Notes under the pieces: model-generated
Told to the model about the DNA's origin: nothing
Databases searched by the model: none
The model's input: only the letters and a program-made list of their open reading frames with translations
Program-made: the position numbers and the translations under genes
In this document: piece by piece, positions 54,615 through 63,866 of the stretch
Numbering within the stretch: position 1 is the first letter of the stretch
Layout: each line of letters opens with the position of its first letter
NCBI RefSeq assembly: GCF_019749375.1
Contig: NZ_JACWFE010000001.1
Location: forward strand, 186,001 to 250,000
Reading direction: 5' to 3'
Source of the DNA: Bacillus sp. S/N-304-OC-R1
Lineage (GTDB): Bacteria > Bacillota > Bacilli > Bacillales > Cytobacillaceae
Length of the DNA: 64,000 nt

Positions 54615-55988
54615 ATGAAAAAGGAAATTTTGGATTATCTGCAAACAAATAGAGAGAAGCATCTTAAGGAACTTTTCGAATTTTTAACCATTCCAAGCAT
54701 TAGTGCTCTTCCAGATCATAAAGACGATGTTCAAAATGCTGCGAAATGGACTGCTGATGCACTATCAAATATAGGAATGGAAAATGTTAAGATTTATGAG
54801 ACAAAAGGTCATCCTGTTGTCTATGGAGAATGGCTAAAAGCAGAAGGAAAACCGACTGTTCTCATTTACGGCCATTACGATGTACAACCAGTGGATCCCC
54901 TACATTTATGGGAAACTGCTCCCTTTCAACCAGATATAAGAGATGAAAAAATTTATGCACGCGGTGCCTCTGACGATAAGGGTCAAGTATTTATGCATTT
55001 AAAGGCTATCCAAGCCATCATGGAAACAACCGGAACTCTCCCTGTTAACTTTAAATTCTGCATCGAAGGTGAAGAAGAAATTGGCAGCCCTCACCTCCCG
55101 TTATTCGTTGAAGAAAACAAGGAGCTATTAGCTTCTGATGTCATTGTCATTTCTGACACGGGGATGATTGATAAAGGAAAGCCTACTATTTGCTATGGAC
55201 TTAGAGGATTATGCGGATTGCAGATTGATATAAAAGGTGCAAAAGGCGACTTACATTCTGGCCTATACGGCGGAGCAGTGCAAAACCCTATTCATGCGCT
55301 TGTTCAGCTGGTGAATTCATTCCATGATATTGATGGAAAAATTACTGTAGAAGGATTTTATGACAAGGTTCAACTTCTAACTGATGAAGAAAAGCAAGCC
55401 TATGATGCATTGGAAATGAGTGATGAAAGCTTCATGCAGCAAGCTGGAGTCACAGAATTATTCGGTGAAAAGGGATATTCCACATTAGAAAGATTATGGG
55501 TAAGACCAACACTAGAGGTAAACGGTATATATGGAGGTTTCCAAGGTGAAGGAATTAAAACAGTCATTCCTTCTGAAGCAACCGCAAAAATCACATGCCG
55601 TCTTGTCCCTAATCAAGATCCTGATGAAATTGTCAGCCTTTTAAAATTACATATTGAAAAAAATAAGCCTGCTGGTGTAGAAGTTAATATTTCTCTTTTT
55701 GACAAAGGTGCGCCATATGTCACTCCTTTTGATCACCCAGCTATTCAGGCTGCTGGCCGTTCATATGAAAAAGTGTATGGAGTTCCAACTTCTTATACTC
55801 GAAGCGGCGGTTCCATTCCAATTGTGGCTGCATTCGATCAAATTTTAAAACTGCCAGTCGTATTAATGGGCTTTGGCTTACCTGATGAAAATTTCCACGC
55901 ACCAAATGAGCACTTCCATCTAGAAAACTTCGACAAAGGCCTTGACACACTTTGTTATTATTGGTTTGAACTTGAAAAGTCACTATAA
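54615..55988 (+). CDS. M20-family dipeptidase
   Basis: A 457-residue metallopeptidase. Metal ligands fall in TVLIYGHYDVQPVDP (HxD), GASDDKGQ, EGEEEIGSPHL (catalytic Glu pair), SDTGM and a C-terminal NFHAPNEHFHLENF. The dimerisation domain lies at about 190-360. It hydrolyses dipeptides in the cytoplasm. ATG 54615 (TGGAGGAAG upstream) replaces the longer frame start at 54570. Confidence 0.9.
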   Translation: MKKEILDYLQTNREKHLKELFEFLTIPSISALPDHKDDVQNAAKWTADALSNIGMENVKIYETKGHPVVYGEWLKAEGKPTVLIYGHYDVQPVDPLHLWETAPFQPDIRDEKIYARGASDDKGQVFMHLKAIQAIMETTGTLPVNFKFCIEGEEEIGSPHLPLFVEENKELLASDVIVISDTGMIDKGKPTICYGLRGLCGLQIDIKGAKGDLHSGLYGGAVQNPIHALVQLVNSFHDIDGKITVEGFYDKVQLLTDEEKQAYDALEMSDESFMQQAGVTELFGEKGYSTLERLWVRPTLEVNGIYGGFQGEGIKTVIPSEATAKITCRLVPNQDPDEIVSLLKLHIEKNKPAGVEVNISLFDKGAPYVTPFDHPAIQAAGRSYEKVYGVPTSYTRSGGSIPIVAAFDQILKLPVVLMGFGLPDENFHAPNEHFHLENFDKGLDTLCYYWFELEKSL

Positions 55989-55991
55989 AGG

Positions 55992-56019
55992 AAAGACGCC
56001 GTTTATTGACGGCGTCTTT
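55992..56019. terminator. Bidirectional terminator between the peptidase and MFS genes
   Basis: AAAGACGCCGT pairs perfectly with ACGGCGTCTTT around TTATTG. Confidence 0.8.
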
Positions 56020-56022
56020 TGC

Positions 56023-57270
56023 TTATCCTAGCATGTTTTTATTAATAGAAAGAGGCTTTTGCTTTTTTAAATATAGAAACATAAAGAAGAAAAAGATAGC
56101 ACTGGAACCTCTTAAAATCGTAGAAATAATCATAGCTGCGTCCATAGTCGTATTTTCAAGCAGAAAAACTCCAAACTGAGGAGCAATAAACGCGACCAAG
56201 GCTAGCAATATATTATAATTCGCAATACAGAGACTTCGGTTATCTTCCTTCGTTACTTCTAACAGGTGATTGAATAATAATAATACTGTACCCGAAACAA
56301 ATAATCCAGAGGATGCATTTACGATAACAAGATAAACTAAATTAGTTGAGAGCACAGTAAGAAATGGCGTGCTTGCCATTCCTAACGAAACTAATATCAG
56401 CATTTTTGCATTGCTATGCCTATCAGCCATTTTCCCCCACCATTTAAAGCTTGCAATTTGGGCAATTTGATTTGAAACAGTAAATAAACTAATCCAGAAG
56501 GCTGTTGCCCCGGCATATTTAATTTGGTAAATACTAAATAAAGACCAAGCCATTTGCCAGCCAAAATTAAAAAATAAGCTGCAAACTAGAAAATATACGA
56601 ATGGTTTATATTTATATACATGTAACCCTAAATCAAACTTCTTCATTTCTTTCTTCTTATCAGTCTTTTTCTCTACATGTTTCATTAAATAATAGAATTC
56701 TAATAATCCAAATAGAAAGGCAGCAGCAAAAAGAATTTGAAATGGAAGAGCATTGCTTTTATCAAATTGCTGCAGCAGGATTCCTATTAGAAACGTTGAA
56801 ATCATACCTACTACAGTCATAATTCTATTCCGATCACTAAAAAATCCGCTTCTTCTCTGATCAGGAATTAAATCACCAATAAAGGATTGCCAGCTCAAAT
56901 TTGCAAAGGAACCCGGTAGATTCATGAAACCAACTAAAAGCACAAATGCCCAGCTTCGATATTCAACAGGTAAAAATATGACAAAAAACATCGCAATGAG
57001 AAACAGGCGAGCAGCTAAAAATGAGTACGCGGTAAACTTTTTCTTTTCTTCTAATCGGTTCAATATGATTGAACCAGCTAACATTGCAAACATTCCCACA
57101 AACTGGGGCAAAGAGCTGATCAATCCAACCTGATAATTCGTAGCACCCAGTACGCTAATCGCAAACAAGGGAAAATAATTATTACTGATATTTAAAACAA
57201 TTGTAGTGGCAATCCCATTTCGAATACTAAGCTTTTCATTTAATTTTAATGCGGTATAGGCCTGTGGCAT
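56023..57270 (-). CDS. Major facilitator superfamily transporter
   Basis: A protein of about 415 residues with around 12 hydrophobic segments. LGATNYQVGLISSLPQFVGM and the cytoplasmic loop LIPDQRRSGFFSDRNRIMTV resemble MFS motif A-like regions. ATG 57270 with AGAGGAATATCT upstream is preferred over ATG 57318, which lacks a ribosome site. Substrate unknown; neighbours give no hint. Confidence 0.75.
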   Translation of the reverse strand: MPQAYTALKLNEKLSIRNGIATTIVLNISNNYFPLFAISVLGATNYQVGLISSLPQFVGMFAMLAGSIILNRLEEKKKFTAYSFLAARLFLIAMFFVIFLPVEYRSWAFVLLVGFMNLPGSFANLSWQSFIGDLIPDQRRSGFFSDRNRIMTVVGMISTFLIGILLQQFDKSNALPFQILFAAAFLFGLLEFYYLMKHVEKKTDKKKEMKKFDLGLHVYKYKPFVYFLVCSLFFNFGWQMAWSLFSIYQIKYAGATAFWISLFTVSNQIAQIASFKWWGKMADRHSNAKMLILVSLGMASTPFLTVLSTNLVYLVIVNASSGLFVSGTVLLLFNHLLEVTKEDNRSLCIANYNILLALVAFIAPQFGVFLLENTTMDAAMIISTILRGSSAIFFFFMFLYLKKQKPLSINKNMLG

Positions 57271-57615
57271 AGATATTCCTCTTCCCTCATTCATCAATGA
57301 AACTGTATATTTCGACATACTAAATATTTTTCTTAAGTTATCATAATCCCTCTCTTATTAAGTTGCAATAGGGATAATGCAGTTTTTAAAAATTTTAATT
57401 TTCATATCAAAATCACAAAAGAAGAGAATTATTTTTTAAAGAGAGTCCCACCTTTTAAATTTCCTTACGCCTACCACCGGTCATAAATAGAAGCTTTGAA
57501 AATTCACTTACATTTACATTCCATTGTTGTAATAGGTCATAAATGTTTTTAAGTTTAATTTTATGCAAAAAAATAAACCTGGATAAAAGTATATCCAGGT
57601 CATCTAAATGATTGA
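57271..57615. other. Intergenic region between sdaAA and the MFS gene
   Basis: It holds the sdaAA terminator. A 37-codon minus-strand frame (about 57460-57570: MHKIKLKNIYDLLQQWNVNV, then SEFSKLLFMTGGRRKEI) looks protein-like, but it has only a TTG start and a weak CAGG ahead. I do not call it a gene. Confidence 0.4.
57577..57600 (-). terminator. sdaA operon terminator
   Basis: ACCTGGATA pairs with TATCCAGGT around 6 bases; TTTATTTTTTT follows on the minus strand. Confidence 0.75.
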
Positions 57616-58497
57616 TTAATTGTTCTTGCCAAAAATTTCAGCTTCCAATCTGCGTCCTGTTGGAGTTGCTGCTAGACCGCCTTCTGCTGTTTCTCTTAAA
57701 GCGGATGGCATTGTTTGTCCGATAAGGAACATAGCATGAATAACTTCATCACATGGAATACGGCTCTTAATGCCGGCAAGCGCCATATCTGCAGCAGTCA
57801 TCGCATTAGAAGCGCCCATTGCATTTCTCTTAACACATGGAACCTCTACTAGTCCAGCCACTGGGTCACACACTAAACCAAGCATGTTTTTCAATGTAAT
57901 AGCCATTGCTTCAGCAGCCTGGCTTGGCGTTCCGCCAGCAAGTTCAACAATAGAAGCTGCCGCCATTCCACTAGCAGATCCAACCTCTGCCTGACAGCCC
58001 CCAGCTGCACCTGAGATAGAAGCATTGTTTGCAACAACAAAGCCGAAAGCCGCTGCGGTAAACAGAAATTCAATCATTTCCATTCTAGTTGGATTTAAAA
58101 CTTCTTTTACTGCAAATAACGTACCAGGAACAACACCTGCTGAGCCAGCAGTTGGTGTTGCACAAATTGTTCCCATTGCCGCATTCACTTCATTTGTTGC
58201 CACTGCTTTACTTACTGCATCAAGCAAAATATGACCAGATAATGCTTTACCGCTTTTAATATAATTTTGAAGAAGAACTGCATCCCCGCCTGTTAATCCT
58301 GAAACGGACGTTACTCCTTTTAATCCCCGTTCGACTGCCTGTTCCATAACCGTTAAATTACGGTCCATCTTTGCAATAATTTCCTCTCTTGAAAGACCCG
58401 TCACTTCGATTTCCTGCTGGATCATAATTTCAGCTATTTTTACTCCCTTATTTTCAGCAAGTTCAATAAGCTCCGCTACATTTCTAAACAATATCAT
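57616..58497 (-). CDS. sdaAA: L-serine dehydratase, alpha subunit
   Basis: A 293-residue iron-sulfur serine deaminase subunit. GDAVLLQNYIKSGKALSG, the Cys-containing AAMGTICATPTAGSAGVVPG, SGAAGGCQAEVGSASGMAA and GLVCDPVAGLVEVPCVKRNA supply cluster ligands. With the beta subunit it converts serine to pyruvate and ammonia. It lies 30 bases after sdaAB. Confidence 0.93.
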   Translation of the reverse strand: MILFRNVAELIELAENKGVKIAEIMIQQEIEVTGLSREEIIAKMDRNLTVMEQAVERGLKGVTSVSGLTGGDAVLLQNYIKSGKALSGHILLDAVSKAVATNEVNAAMGTICATPTAGSAGVVPGTLFAVKEVLNPTRMEMIEFLFTAAAFGFVVANNASISGAAGGCQAEVGSASGMAAASIVELAGGTPSQAAEAMAITLKNMLGLVCDPVAGLVEVPCVKRNAMGASNAMTAADMALAGIKSRIPCDEVIHAMFLIGQTMPSALRETAEGGLAATPTGRRLEAEIFGKNN

Positions 58498-58527
58498 TAT
58501 TCCACCCCTAATTCCCAGCTGTTTCTA

Positions 58528-59190
58528 TTAATCAACCATTCTGATAATCTGTGTTACATTCGGAACTTTCTCGATTTCTCCAATCACTTCTTGATTGATT
58601 TTCTGATCTACCTCAATAACCATTAGAGCCATTTTTCCTTTTTCTTTCCTAGATACTTCCATATGACCAATATTTATTTCATGATTAGCAAAAATCTTTG
58701 TCACTGCAGAAATAACGCCAAACTGATCGTTATGGACAACAAGAATAGCTGGATGTTCACCAGACAGTTTAAGCTTAAATGAATTAAGCTCCGTGATTTC
58801 GATTGTACCTCCGCCAATCGATATTCCAACAACCTCTATCTCGCCATTTTCATCATATAAATTAATTCGAACTGTATTTGGATGTTCTGGAACCATATCC
58901 TCCACGGAAAATATAATCTCCATTCCCGCTTCTGCTGCAAGTTCCAGAGATTTTGGAATTCGTTCATCAAATGTATCAAAGTCCAGCAAGCCTCCAACAA
59001 TGGCCACATCTGTTCCATGCCCTTTATACGTCTTGGCAAATGATCCATAAAGGGAGATTACTGCTTTCTTTGGCAAACGATTAAATAATGTTCGGGCTAC
59101 ACGGCCAATTCTTGCGGCACCTGCTGTATGAGAGCTTGATGGACCAATCATAACTGGTCCAATAATGTCAAAAGCCGATCTATATTTCAT
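58528..59190 (-). CDS. sdaAB: L-serine dehydratase, beta subunit
   Basis: A 220-residue protein, FDIIGPVMIGPSSSHTAGAA at the N-terminus and a C-terminal ACT domain (VVHNDQFGVISAVTKIFANH, MEVSRKEKGKMALMVIEVD). Start ATG 59190 follows AAGGAGCTT. It is the first gene of the pair, 39 bases after the regulator gene. Confidence 0.92.
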   Translation of the reverse strand: MKYRSAFDIIGPVMIGPSSSHTAGAARIGRVARTLFNRLPKKAVISLYGSFAKTYKGHGTDVAIVGGLLDFDTFDERIPKSLELAAEAGMEIIFSVEDMVPEHPNTVRINLYDENGEIEVVGISIGGGTIEITELNSFKLKLSGEHPAILVVHNDQFGVISAVTKIFANHEINIGHMEVSRKEKGKMALMVIEVDQKINQEVIGEIEKVPNVTQIIRMVD

Positions 59191-59229
59191 TTCATAAGCT
59201 CCTTTTTTTCGTAATATATGAGTAGTAAT

Positions 59230-59931
59230 TTATTTATGTTCTGCAAGGTCTTCTTGTTGAAATTCATTTATCGTTCTTATTTTTTGCAGATAATTATAAA
59301 CCGTAAATTTGGAGACACCTAGCACAGATGCCACATAATCAGTTGCTCCTTTTATTAAAAAGGTGCCTTTTTCTTCTAATTGACGAACACATTCCACTTT
59401 TTCATCAAGTGTCATTAATGAAGGCGCTTTCTTAAATCCGACCAGAACCTGTTCGACCATTTCATGAATTACTTCTTGTACAGATGTAAAGAAGTTTTCG
59501 GATTTTGAATGCTGGTGATCATCGAATCTGATAAATTCCTCTATTTCTCCTCCAAATTGCATTAACAAGCTAATATCATAATTAATACATAAGGCACCAA
59601 TTATTTTCCCGTGTATATCACGAAGGAAAATAGTTGCTGATTTCATGACATTTCCTTTATTCGACTGTGTTTTATAACTAGGAATATCTTCTATATCGTG
59701 ATCCTTCTTTGCAAGCTCATTTAATACTAAATCTGTAATAGGAGAGCCAATTTTTCTTCCCGTTACACTCCCTGCCAGATGTATTAGCGATCTTTTCAAA
59801 TCTGAGAAATCATGAACTGCCACTTCACAGCGTGAACCAAACATTTTTACAAGCATATCAGCTGTACGAATGGCTAAATCAAAGATTGGCCGATTAGATT
59901 CCTTCAATTCTGCCACATCCTTTTCAAGCAT
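59230..59931 (-). CDS. YheO-like PAS and helix-turn-helix regulator
   Basis: A 233-residue protein. The N-terminal YheO domain is about residues 15-130 (LAIRTADMLVKMFGSRCEVA, SATIFLRDIHGKIIGALCIN). The C-terminal DauR-type HTH reads IKGATDYVASVLGVSKFTVY-NYLQKIR. Its place directly upstream of sdaAB-sdaAA suggests it senses an amino acid or derivative and controls serine deamination. Confidence 0.82.
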   Translation of the reverse strand: MLEKDVAELKESNRPIFDLAIRTADMLVKMFGSRCEVAVHDFSDLKRSLIHLAGSVTGRKIGSPITDLVLNELAKKDHDIEDIPSYKTQSNKGNVMKSATIFLRDIHGKIIGALCINYDISLLMQFGGEIEEFIRFDDHQHSKSENFFTSVQEVIHEMVEQVLVGFKKAPSLMTLDEKVECVRQLEEKGTFLIKGATDYVASVLGVSKFTVYNYLQKIRTINEFQQEDLAEHK

Positions 59932-60015
59932 TACAATTATAAATTCATCATATCACAAAAATTCTTTAGTTAAAATAATATTTTAATAGCTACAAAATTT
60001 TTGTAATAGCAAAAA

Positions 60016-60046
60016 AAAGAAGACTCCTATAATTGAAGTCTTCTTT
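60016..60046. terminator. Terminator-like hairpin upstream of the regulator gene
   Basis: AAAGAAGACT pairs with AGTCTTCTTT around an 11-base loop, with an A-run on the left side; on the minus strand this gives a T-run. Confidence 0.6.
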
Positions 60047-60121
60047 AAGATTATTATTCAATTATTTACCGATTCTGCCAAGGATGTCACAGGCGGTTTA
60101 GGATTTATCTTTCAAGCAAAA

Positions 60122-60147
60122 AAACCATAGCCAAAAAGCGATGGTTT
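60122..60147 (-). terminator. Terminator of the 77-residue protein gene
   Basis: AAACCAT pairs with ATGGTTT around a 12-base interior; on the minus strand a TTTTTTGC run follows. Confidence 0.55.
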
Positions 60148-60381
60148 CTATACATTCTTTAGTACTAAATATAGTCGATTATTCCGTTTTTCTTTTTCAT
60201 CTTCTGTGGACAGATCATATTTCTTTAGTAAATGAAACACATCATTCAATAATTCTTGAGTATGTTCTTTTCCAAAAAAGCTTTCAAAAAGAGGAACCAT
60301 ATCTTTAGGCAAATAATCCTCTTGCTGCTCGTACTTCTGCCTTACATCGTCATGTGAATGATCCAATTTGCACTCGCTCAT
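60148..60381 (-). CDS. Small hypothetical protein
   Basis: A 77-residue charged protein, MSECKLDHSHDDVRQKYEQQ, then VPLFESFFGKEHTQELLNDV. I do not recognise the family. It has a clear ribosome site (AGGAGGAATATTT-ATG), its own terminator, and codon use like its neighbours, so it is probably real. Confidence 0.7.
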   Translation of the reverse strand: MSECKLDHSHDDVRQKYEQQEDYLPKDMVPLFESFFGKEHTQELLNDVFHLLKKYDLSTEDEKEKRNNRLYLVLKNV

Positions 60382-60499
60382 AAATATTCCTCCTGTCAGG
60401 TAACAATTTACATTTATTGTACACGGTGATCACACATTAGTCTAATATTTGACAGCTCCATTAGTTTACATAATAATATTATTTTCTAGAAATAAAAAA

Positions 60500-60524
60500 A
60501 GAGCGAAGATCATCTCTTCGCTCT
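60500..60524 (-). terminator. ltaS terminator
   Basis: AGAGCGAAGA pairs perfectly with TCTTCGCTCT around TCATC; a TTTTTTTATTT run follows on the minus strand. Confidence 0.8.
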
Positions 60525-60531
60525 CTTTCCA

Positions 60532-62508
60532 TTATTCGACAGCTCCAGTTTTGGTCCCTGTTTCATTCGGAACAGGAATTTCTTTCTTTATATACTGGTA
60601 ATCATTTCTGTTAATTGGTACAAAGCCATCAGGCTTATAAAATCTTAGTAAATCTTTATATACAATTTCATCTGACATTTGAAGCTCTTGTTTTACCTTT
60701 TCTGCTAAAGGTGCACATCCTGCACCATCAACAAGTTCACCAGTCTCATTAGAATAGCATTTTTCATCTACTTGTGTATATTTAGGAGACACGAAATCGC
60801 CATTTCGGAAAGGAACAATTTCACGGTGCTTCTCAGATAGAAGATCTGAACCGATTTCTAAATAATCTTTCGTATCAATTCCAAGTAAGTGCAGCAATGT
60901 TGGGCGAACGTCCACTTGGCCACCAATCTGATGCTGTGCTCCGCCATCTACACCCGGTACATGAATAAATACTGGGACTCTTTGAAGATTTCTTGCATAT
61001 TCAAAAGGTGTAATATCTTTTCCGATAATTTGAGCCATTGCGTCATTATGATTTTCAGAAATACCATAATGATCACCATACATAACAATTACAGTGTTAT
61101 CATACAATCCAGATTTCTTAAGGTCATTAAAGAACTGCTCGATTGCTTGGTCCATATAATGAGCAGACTGGAAGTACTGATTAACCACTTTATCATCTGT
61201 TTCAGCTGCTGGGAAATCAGTATCTCCATCATCCATTTTAAATGGGAAGTGATTTGATAAAGTAATAAATTTAGTATAGAAAGGCTGTGGCAAACTTTCT
61301 AACATTGGCATTGATTCCGCAAAGAACGGCTTATCCTTCATACCATAGTTCTTTGTATTTTCTTCACTCATATCATAGTATTCTGCATCGAAAAATTGAT
61401 CATATCCTAAAGAACGATACATTTCATTTCGGTTCCAGAATGTTTTATAGTTTCCATGAAAAGCTGCTGAAGTATATCCATGTGTTTTTAAAATTGCTGG
61501 TGCAGCCTGAAGCGTATTTTGAGCTTTTGTTACGAAAACAGACCCTTGAGACATTGGGTATAAAGAATTTTCCATAATAAACTCAGCATCTGATGTTTTT
61601 CCTTGGCCAGTTTGGTTAATAATATTATCAAAATAGAAGGTTTTTCCATCATGAGCTAATGAGTTTAAGAATGGAGTTACTTCTTGGCCATTTAGCTTGT
61701 AGTCAATGATAAAGGTTTGAAGTGATTCTAATGAAATATAAATCACATTCATGCCTTTTGCCTTTCCGAAGTATTTCGGATTAGGAGAAGCGTAATTGGC
61801 CTTTATATAGTTTTCAACTTCTGTTATATCATTTGTATCCGCTAGAGCTCTTTGACTTGCTGATTGCGCATTTTGAATCACATCATAAACTGAGAAATTA
61901 TAAGTTCCTAAGTACTTAACTAGGTAATTTCTATCGAAAGATCGTGTAAGCAGCTCTGGCCGATCAGTTTCAGCTAAACCAAGATTAATGATAAAAGTTA
62001 GGATTGCTGCTGCAATTACATATTTAGCAGGCTTTCTGCTAACAGTTTTCTCTGGGTTGTACCACTTTTTAAAGACGAAAACAGCAAGGATAATTGTGTC
62101 AATAAAGTAAAGAATGTCAAAAGGGCTCATTAATGAAAGTGCACTTTCTCCTAATTGACCTCCATTTGTTTTTGTTTGCATCACAACTGGGACTGTAATA
62201 AAGTCATTAAAAAATCTGTAGTAAACAATATTTGCATATAATAAAAACGACATTAGGAAGTTGATCGTTATTAAAAGTGCTGATTGAAGCCGGCCTTTAA
62301 AAAACAACGCAATTCCTAAAAATAATAGTGCCGAACTTAATGGATTTAAAAATAATAAAAACTCTTGAAGCTTATTATCAATCCCTAAACTAAACTCAAT
62401 TCTATACGCAGCATATGTTTTTAACCAAAGAAGAACAACAATGAAGGCGAAGATCCTCATGCGTTTTTCTTTCATTAAGTCTTTTGTTAAAGCAAATACT
62501 TTTTTCAT
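60532..62508 (-). CDS. ltaS: Lipoteichoic acid synthase (LtaS family)
   Basis: A 658-residue polyglycerolphosphate polymerase. About five transmembrane helices fill residues 18-200, followed by an extracellular sulfatase-fold domain. Metal and catalytic sites: NVIYISLESLQTFIIDYKLN (Glu), NQTGQGKTSDAEF with the nucleophile Thr, and MYGDHYGISENHN. SQR-A-L-AD near 215-220 resembles the signal-peptidase site region of LtaS. It adds glycerol phosphate units to the lipid anchor. B. subtilis has several paralogues, so the exact member is uncertain. Confidence 0.88.
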   Translation of the reverse strand: MKKVFALTKDLMKEKRMRIFAFIVVLLWLKTYAAYRIEFSLGIDNKLQEFLLFLNPLSSALLFLGIALFFKGRLQSALLITINFLMSFLLYANIVYYRFFNDFITVPVVMQTKTNGGQLGESALSLMSPFDILYFIDTIILAVFVFKKWYNPEKTVSRKPAKYVIAAAILTFIINLGLAETDRPELLTRSFDRNYLVKYLGTYNFSVYDVIQNAQSASQRALADTNDITEVENYIKANYASPNPKYFGKAKGMNVIYISLESLQTFIIDYKLNGQEVTPFLNSLAHDGKTFYFDNIINQTGQGKTSDAEFIMENSLYPMSQGSVFVTKAQNTLQAAPAILKTHGYTSAAFHGNYKTFWNRNEMYRSLGYDQFFDAEYYDMSEENTKNYGMKDKPFFAESMPMLESLPQPFYTKFITLSNHFPFKMDDGDTDFPAAETDDKVVNQYFQSAHYMDQAIEQFFNDLKKSGLYDNTVIVMYGDHYGISENHNDAMAQIIGKDITPFEYARNLQRVPVFIHVPGVDGGAQHQIGGQVDVRPTLLHLLGIDTKDYLEIGSDLLSEKHREIVPFRNGDFVSPKYTQVDEKCYSNETGELVDGAGCAPLAEKVKQELQMSDEIVYKDLLRFYKPDGFVPINRNDYQYIKKEIPVPNETGTKTGAVE

Positions 62509-62825
62509 AATTCACACCTCACATTGTAGAAATCAGAAAAACTTAGCAATCGCTAAGTTTATAAGATAAATATTCGTGGTCAATTAGTTAATGAGTTGTT
62601 GAACGTAAACTACTATAACACAAATAAAAAAAAAGTTAAACAAGTATTCATTATATATTTTTAGTGCTATTTCAGCAAAATTCTTCAAAAAATTTTAAAA
62701 CCTTCTTATAGAATTACTTGCACAAAACCTATCAATACATAAACTTTACCCAATACTTTTTGCTTTGAAACCCAAACAAAAACCTCTTTTTATACATATT
62801 TTGTAGTAAAGGAGGGATTACTTTA
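62509..62825. other. Divergent ltaS / small membrane protein promoter region
   Basis: A 317-base AT-rich gap with the hairpin at 62539-62560 on the ltaS side. No further gene or confident promoter pair is seen. Confidence 0.4.
62539..62560 (-). promoter_or_regulatory. Hairpin with T-run in the ltaS leader
   Basis: AAACTTAGC pairs perfectly with GCTAAGTTT around a 4-base loop, and TTCTG follows on the minus strand, about 30 bases before the ltaS start. It may be an attenuator or an operator. Confidence 0.5.
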
Positions 62826-63014
62826 ATGCATCCATTAACTTTACTGTATTTAGCTTGTATATTAGCAGGCTTTGCCTTAATTAAAGTACCGGTTTCAGCT
62901 GTTATCACACCAGTAATTGCTAGTTTTTTCCACATTCTAGGTGGAATTGCCGTTATTGTCTTTTCATTAGCTTTACTATACCTTGGAGTCAAAGCTCTAA
63001 TCGGAAAAAGATAA
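62826..63014 (+). CDS. Small membrane protein, unknown function
   Basis: A 62-residue protein with two hydrophobic helices (LTLLYLACILAGFALIKV and FHILGGIAVIVFSLALLYLG). It has an excellent ribosome site (AAAGGAGGGATTACTTTA-ATG). I do not recognise the family. Confidence 0.7.
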   Translation: MHPLTLLYLACILAGFALIKVPVSAVITPVIASFFHILGGIAVIVFSLALLYLGVKALIGKR

Positions 63015-63134
63015 GAATAAATATATGGGAGATCTAAGTTGATCTCCTATCTTACATATATTTAGGATAGTATATTGCAACTTTTTATAATATTAACCGT
63101 CTATTAAATAGGCTTCCTAAAGGAGTTAAACAAA

Positions 63135-63749
63135 ATGAATAAATGGTGGTTCCTGCTAATTGGCTTATTATTAGTTACAGGCTGCAGCGAAAAAAAAGCA
63201 CCGTTACAAGAACCAAAATTACCTTCTGAAGAATTCATTATGGAAGATTACTTCTTCCAGGAAAACAAAACATATAGTTACCGTGGAGAAGGTAATGAAT
63301 ACTCTGCTTATACAGAGGTTTTTTATAAAAGGACAGATAGTTATCTACCTTCAGTTGTTGATAATGGCGGGACCAGAATATTGAGGATTTATCAACTAAC
63401 AAAAAAAGGAATTTATTTAGTTTATGAACAGCCAGAATTTTATGATGAACAGATCCCTTCCTTTGAAGAGATGAAAAAGCAATTTAATCCGGTACCTCTT
63501 CTTGAAAAGCCTATTAAAGTAAATTCATCATTTAATAACTGGAAAATAATAAACATTAAGGAAAACGTGGTGCTACCAATTGGTATGGTGAAGAATGTAA
63601 TTATTGTTGAACAACAAGATCATAAAAACAACTCAATAGTACGAAAGTATTGGGCACCTAATACAGGAATGGTAAAGCAGGAGTTTATTACTACTGATCA
63701 GAATAATGAAGAATTTAACGTCATATCAGAACTTGAAACAATCAAATAA
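63135..63749 (+). CDS. Lipoprotein, unknown function
   Basis: A 204-residue protein with a lipoprotein signal peptide (MNKWWFLLIGLLLVTGC; lipobox LVTGC, Cys 17). The mature part is beta-rich (KTYSYRGEGNEYSAYTEVFY, WAPNTGMVKQEFI) and ends like outer-surface proteins that report on cell-wall precursors, but I cannot name the family. Start ATG follows AAAGGAGTT. Confidence 0.75.
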   Translation: MNKWWFLLIGLLLVTGCSEKKAPLQEPKLPSEEFIMEDYFFQENKTYSYRGEGNEYSAYTEVFYKRTDSYLPSVVDNGGTRILRIYQLTKKGIYLVYEQPEFYDEQIPSFEEMKKQFNPVPLLEKPIKVNSSFNNWKIINIKENVVLPIGMVKNVIIVEQQDHKNNSIVRKYWAPNTGMVKQEFITTDQNNEEFNVISELETIK

Positions 63750-63866
63750 CTTTTTGATAGGCATATTTAAATTCTTAAATGCATGCCTCATATTCATTTA
63801 TTCTATTTGTATAAAGAAGTATAATATGGAAGAAGTATGATTTTTTCCTAGAGAGGAGCAATACAT

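Noticed and set aside
57460..57570. A 37-codon minus-strand frame downstream of sdaAA
   Set aside because: The residues look protein-like, but it begins with TTG after a T-run within the terminator zone and lacks a good ribosome site.
60060..60118. A GC-richer stretch between two hairpins, possibly a gene fragment
   Set aside because: Only about 20 codons are open (TDSAKDVTGGLGFIFQAKKP), with no start or known family.
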